Shown here one piece after another: positions 6,235 to 8,093 of a stretch of DNA of 8,093 nucleotides. The notes under the pieces were generated by a model. That model was not told where the DNA came from, searched no databases, and saw only the letters and a list, made by a program, of their open reading frames with translations. Both the position numbers and the translations under genes were made by a program. Source of the DNA: Candidatus Omnitrophota bacterium (lineage in GTDB: Bacteria > Omnitrophota > Koll11 > Gygaellales > JAHJCI01); NCBI GenBank assembly GCA_030622705.1, contig JAUXFU010000027.1, positions 1 to 8,093 on the forward strand, written 5' to 3'. Positions within the stretch are counted from its first letter, which is position 1; each line of letters opens with the position of its first letter.

Positions 6235-7491
6235 TCACCGTACGTCCTCTATACGCCGCAGATAAATAAATCCGGGCAAAAGGAATAAAAACAAACATAA
6301 CAAAGCAAGGCGATAACCTAACTCCCCCAACGGCGAGAGAAACCAAAGCAAACCCGACCAGAGAATTACCCCTACCGCCGCAGAAACTAAGCTAACAAGA
6401 GAAAACAAACCGAATACCTGCCCAATTTTATCAGAGGGCACAATATGAACGATTAACGCGCGGGAAACAACCCAGGTCGAACCAAGACTTATTCCCACCA
6501 TCGGCCCAATAAACCAGTAAAATAACGTATTCCTCACCAATGCACCAGAGAGTAAACAAATCCCCCACAAAAAGAATATTATAATAAGACACCGTTTATA
6601 GCCAATATAATCACTGAGATATCCCGAAAATAAACTTCCGGCAATGGCAAAAAAGATAGAAAAAAGCATAAATTTTACTATTTGGCTCTCGGTTAAACCA
6701 AACACCCGGGTAAGATACACCGACATAAAAACAATTATTATATTCACTACGCATAAACAGAAAAACGATGCTTTTAAAAAGTTAGACAGGTTGCTATATT
6801 TTACTAACTCAATGCTGTTCTTAATGAACTGTTTAAAAAATAACTTGAAGTTGTTCTTTTTGAAAAAAGAAAAAACCGTTAAACAACTTTGCTCTCCGGT
6901 GGATTTTTTATCCTTAACAAACAACATGCAGGGAAGGGCAAAAATGAAAAATAACACACCGCTAGGAATAAACGCTGCGTGGCGGCCACCTTCCTGCACA
7001 ATGGGATAAACAACAAGTAAACTTAACATCGCTCCGCAATAACCGAGCATCCTGCCTAACCCTGAAACAAAACCAATTTTATCCCTCGGCGCAATATTTA
7101 TCAGTAAAGCATTGTAAAAAACAACTGCTATTTGGCAGCCGAAATTGGCAATGGCAAAAAAGACTAAAGCCAAAAATACACTTTCGGTTAAGCCTAAACT
7201 TATTGTAAACATAACGCTTAACATAGTAAATAAACCTAAGAAAAATCTATGCTTATGCGTTAAATCGGATATTGCCCCAAGAAATGGGGCCAGACATGCA
7301 ACAATGAGCAGGGAGAAACTAAAGGCCAGGCCGTAGAATAGTTCGGGAAACTGTTTATCAATTATTACCCAGCGGACAAAATATAAAGAGACGATATTTA
7401 AGGCAAAAACCTGATTAGCCAGGTCGTACAAGCCCCAGGCAAAAATTAAATGCCTTCCTTTTACTTTTTCTTTTCTGCAGAAAAGATCCAT
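6235..7491 (-). CDS. MFS transporter, UMF1/Atg22-like family
   Basis: A 418-residue polytopic inner-membrane protein with about twelve hydrophobic segments. Near the N-terminus AWGLYDLANQVFA (about 18-30) matches the W.LYDWANSAF signature of the family that includes yeast vacuolar effluxer Atg22 and bacterial UMF1 proteins. Further family features are FYNALLINIAP with GLGRMLGYCGA (about 125-154) and, in the second half, STWVVSRALIVHIVPSDK (about 338-355) followed by GLFSLVSLVSAAVG. A charged cytoplasmic loop at about 190-235 separates the two six-helix halves. The substrate of bacterial members is not established. It starts at ATG 7489-7491 with no Shine-Dalgarno and a promoter directly upstream, so the mRNA is probably leaderless. 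The next gene downstream is the acyl ligase/ACP/PlsC fusion, suggesting a lipid-related role by analogy with LplT-Aas, though LplT belongs to a different MFS family. Confidence 0.87.
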   Translation of the reverse strand: MDLFCRKEKVKGRHLIFAWGLYDLANQVFALNIVSLYFVRWVIIDKQFPELFYGLAFSFSLLIVACLAPFLGAISDLTHKHRFFLGLFTMLSVMFTISLGLTESVFLALVFFAIANFGCQIAVVFYNALLINIAPRDKIGFVSGLGRMLGYCGAMLSLLVVYPIVQEGGRHAAFIPSGVLFFIFALPCMLFVKDKKSTGEQSCLTVFSFFKKNNFKLFFKQFIKNSIELVKYSNLSNFLKASFFCLCVVNIIIVFMSVYLTRVFGLTESQIVKFMLFSIFFAIAGSLFSGYLSDYIGYKRCLIIIFFLWGICLLSGALVRNTLFYWFIGPMVGISLGSTWVVSRALIVHIVPSDKIGQVFGLFSLVSLVSAAVGVILWSGLLWFLSPLGELGYRLALLCLFLFLLPGFIYLRRIEDVR

Positions 7492-7497
7492 AATGAA

Positions 7498-7525
7498 ATT
7501 TTAGCATATATATAGCTGATTACAA
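7498..7525 (-). promoter_or_regulatory. Extended -10 promoter of the MFS gene, predicting a leaderless transcript
   Basis: On the minus strand TTGTAA (7525-7520, 4 of 6 to consensus) is followed after 16 nt by TAAAAT (7503-7498, 5 of 6), preceded by TGC at 7506-7504, an extended -10. With standard spacing the transcript would begin at about 7491, the A of the ATG. The -35 lies in the U-tract of the upstream terminator. Confidence 0.6.
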
Positions 7526-7563
7526 TAAAAAGAGCTCTGAAGAAGTGAAAAACATCAGAGCTC
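7524..7563 (-). terminator. Intrinsic terminator of the HD-GYP gene
   Basis: GAGCTCTGA at 7532-7540 and TCAGAGCTC at 7555-7563 form a perfect 9-bp stem with a 14-nt loop. On the minus strand the stem is followed by TTTTTATT (7531-7524), a good U-tract. The plus-strand side lacks one, so it acts for minus-strand transcription, about 67 nt past the stop codon at 7630. Confidence 0.85.
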
Positions 7564-7629
7564 CTGGTTAATCTTTTAATCCCTAAGGAAAGGACTTCCT
7601 ATATAGTTTTCAGGAATTTTTCAGAAACC

Positions 7630-8093
7630 TCATATACAGCTTATAAAAGCATCAACCACTTTTGAATCATAGCGAATATCTTTATACCTTAATAACTCTT
7701 TTTTGCCTGAATCAAAATCCAATGCCTTCCGGTAAGGCCTGTCTGTGGTCATCGCGTCAAACGAATCAGCCACCGCTAAAATCCTTGCCTCTAAAGAAAT
7801 CTCCTCGTCCCTTAAATGGTCAGGATAACCATCACCGTTTAGCCACTCATGATGATGTCGAATAGGATCTCTTAAATCAGAAAAGCCACGCATAGGAATA
7901 ATTATCCCCTCTCCGATTACCGGATGCTGGCGCATTATCTTTTCCTCGTACTCATCGAGTTTTCCCGGCTTTCTCAAGAGCCCGTCAGTTATACCGATCT
8001 TGCCTACATCGTGCAGTTGAGCCGCATCCTTAATCTTTTTAATAATTTTGTCATCTAAACCTAAGACCTGAGCCACCTTGGCTGAGTATTTAC
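7630..8093 (-). CDS. HD-GYP domain protein, probable c-di-GMP phosphodiesterase, 5' part outside window
   Basis: The frame is open to the window edge, and KYSAKVAQVLGL at the edge matches the usual start region of the HD-GYP domain, so the GTG at 8076 is internal and the N-terminus lies beyond 8093. Counting from that GTG codon, visible motifs are LHDVGK (21-26) with the HD metal-binding pair, KPGKL, RQHP (49-52), HHHEWLNGDGYP (74-85) with the full GYP signature, and ADSFDAMTTDRPYRKAL (103-119). The protein ends 9 residues after the last conserved helix. HD-GYP enzymes hydrolyse cyclic di-GMP to pGpG or GMP, lowering the messenger that favours biofilm and sessile growth. All core residues seen here look intact, so activity is expected. 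The sensory or receiver domain normally found ahead of it cannot be seen. The gene ends in a strong terminator and is transcriptionally separate from the MFS gene. Confidence 0.92.
   Translation of the reverse strand, partial: KYSAKVAQVLGLDDKIIKKIKDAAQLHDVGKIGITDGLLRKPGKLDEYEEKIMRQHPVIGEGIIIPMRGFSDLRDPIRHHHEWLNGDGYPDHLRDEEISLEARILAVADSFDAMTTDRPYRKALDFDSGKKELLRYKDIRYDSKVVDAFISCI

Noticed and set aside
6644..7009. Open frame of 121 codons on the plus strand
   Set aside because: It lies fully antisense inside the MFS transporter gene, whose family motifs are clear; its lysine- and asparagine-rich product has no recognisable features.

Overview
The window is a gene-dense stretch of an AT-leaning bacterial genome. 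Every recognisable gene lies on the minus strand, so transcription reads from high to low coordinates. A secreted isoaspartate methyltransferase, a large membrane protein with a spermidine-synthase-like core, an AMP-ligase/ACP/PlsC fusion and an HD-GYP domain point to a Gram-negative-type uncultured bacterium. The gene set and intergenic repeat style resemble Omnitrophota or deltaproteobacterial-type genomes. That assignment is an impression from recall; there is no rRNA or other marker in the window.

Layout from the right edge, in transcription order: (1) the C-terminal part of an HD-GYP protein, a probable cyclic-di-GMP phosphodiesterase that runs off the window and ends at 7630; (2) an intrinsic terminator at 7524-7563 abutting a promoter at 7498-7525; (3) a 418-residue MFS transporter of the UMF1/Atg22-like family, apparently on a leaderless mRNA; (4) a 96-bp spacer with a heptanucleotide repeat array; (5) an 886-residue fusion of fatty acyl-adenylating enzyme, acyl carrier protein and PlsC acyltransferase; (6) an exported protein-L-isoaspartate O-methyltransferase, coupled to it by a TGATG overlap; (7) a multi-spanning membrane protein with an embedded spermidine-synthase-like domain; (8) a gene-free left end (1-361) with heptad repeats, a strong hairpin, a degenerate palindromic repeat and, at the edge, what looks like the terminus of an insertion sequence.

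Genes 5 to 7 look like one operon. The MFS transporter next to an acyl-ACP synthetase/acyltransferase recalls the enterobacterial LplT-Aas lysophospholipid import and re-acylation pair, but with a different MFS family, reversed catalytic domain order and a built-in ACP; this link is inference. The most unusual non-coding signal is a set of 7-bp repeat arrays at gene junctions. Arrays of one family bracket the membrane-protein gene in opposite orientations, share a perfect 22-bp inverted repeat, and supply the stop codons and last codons of two neighbouring genes.
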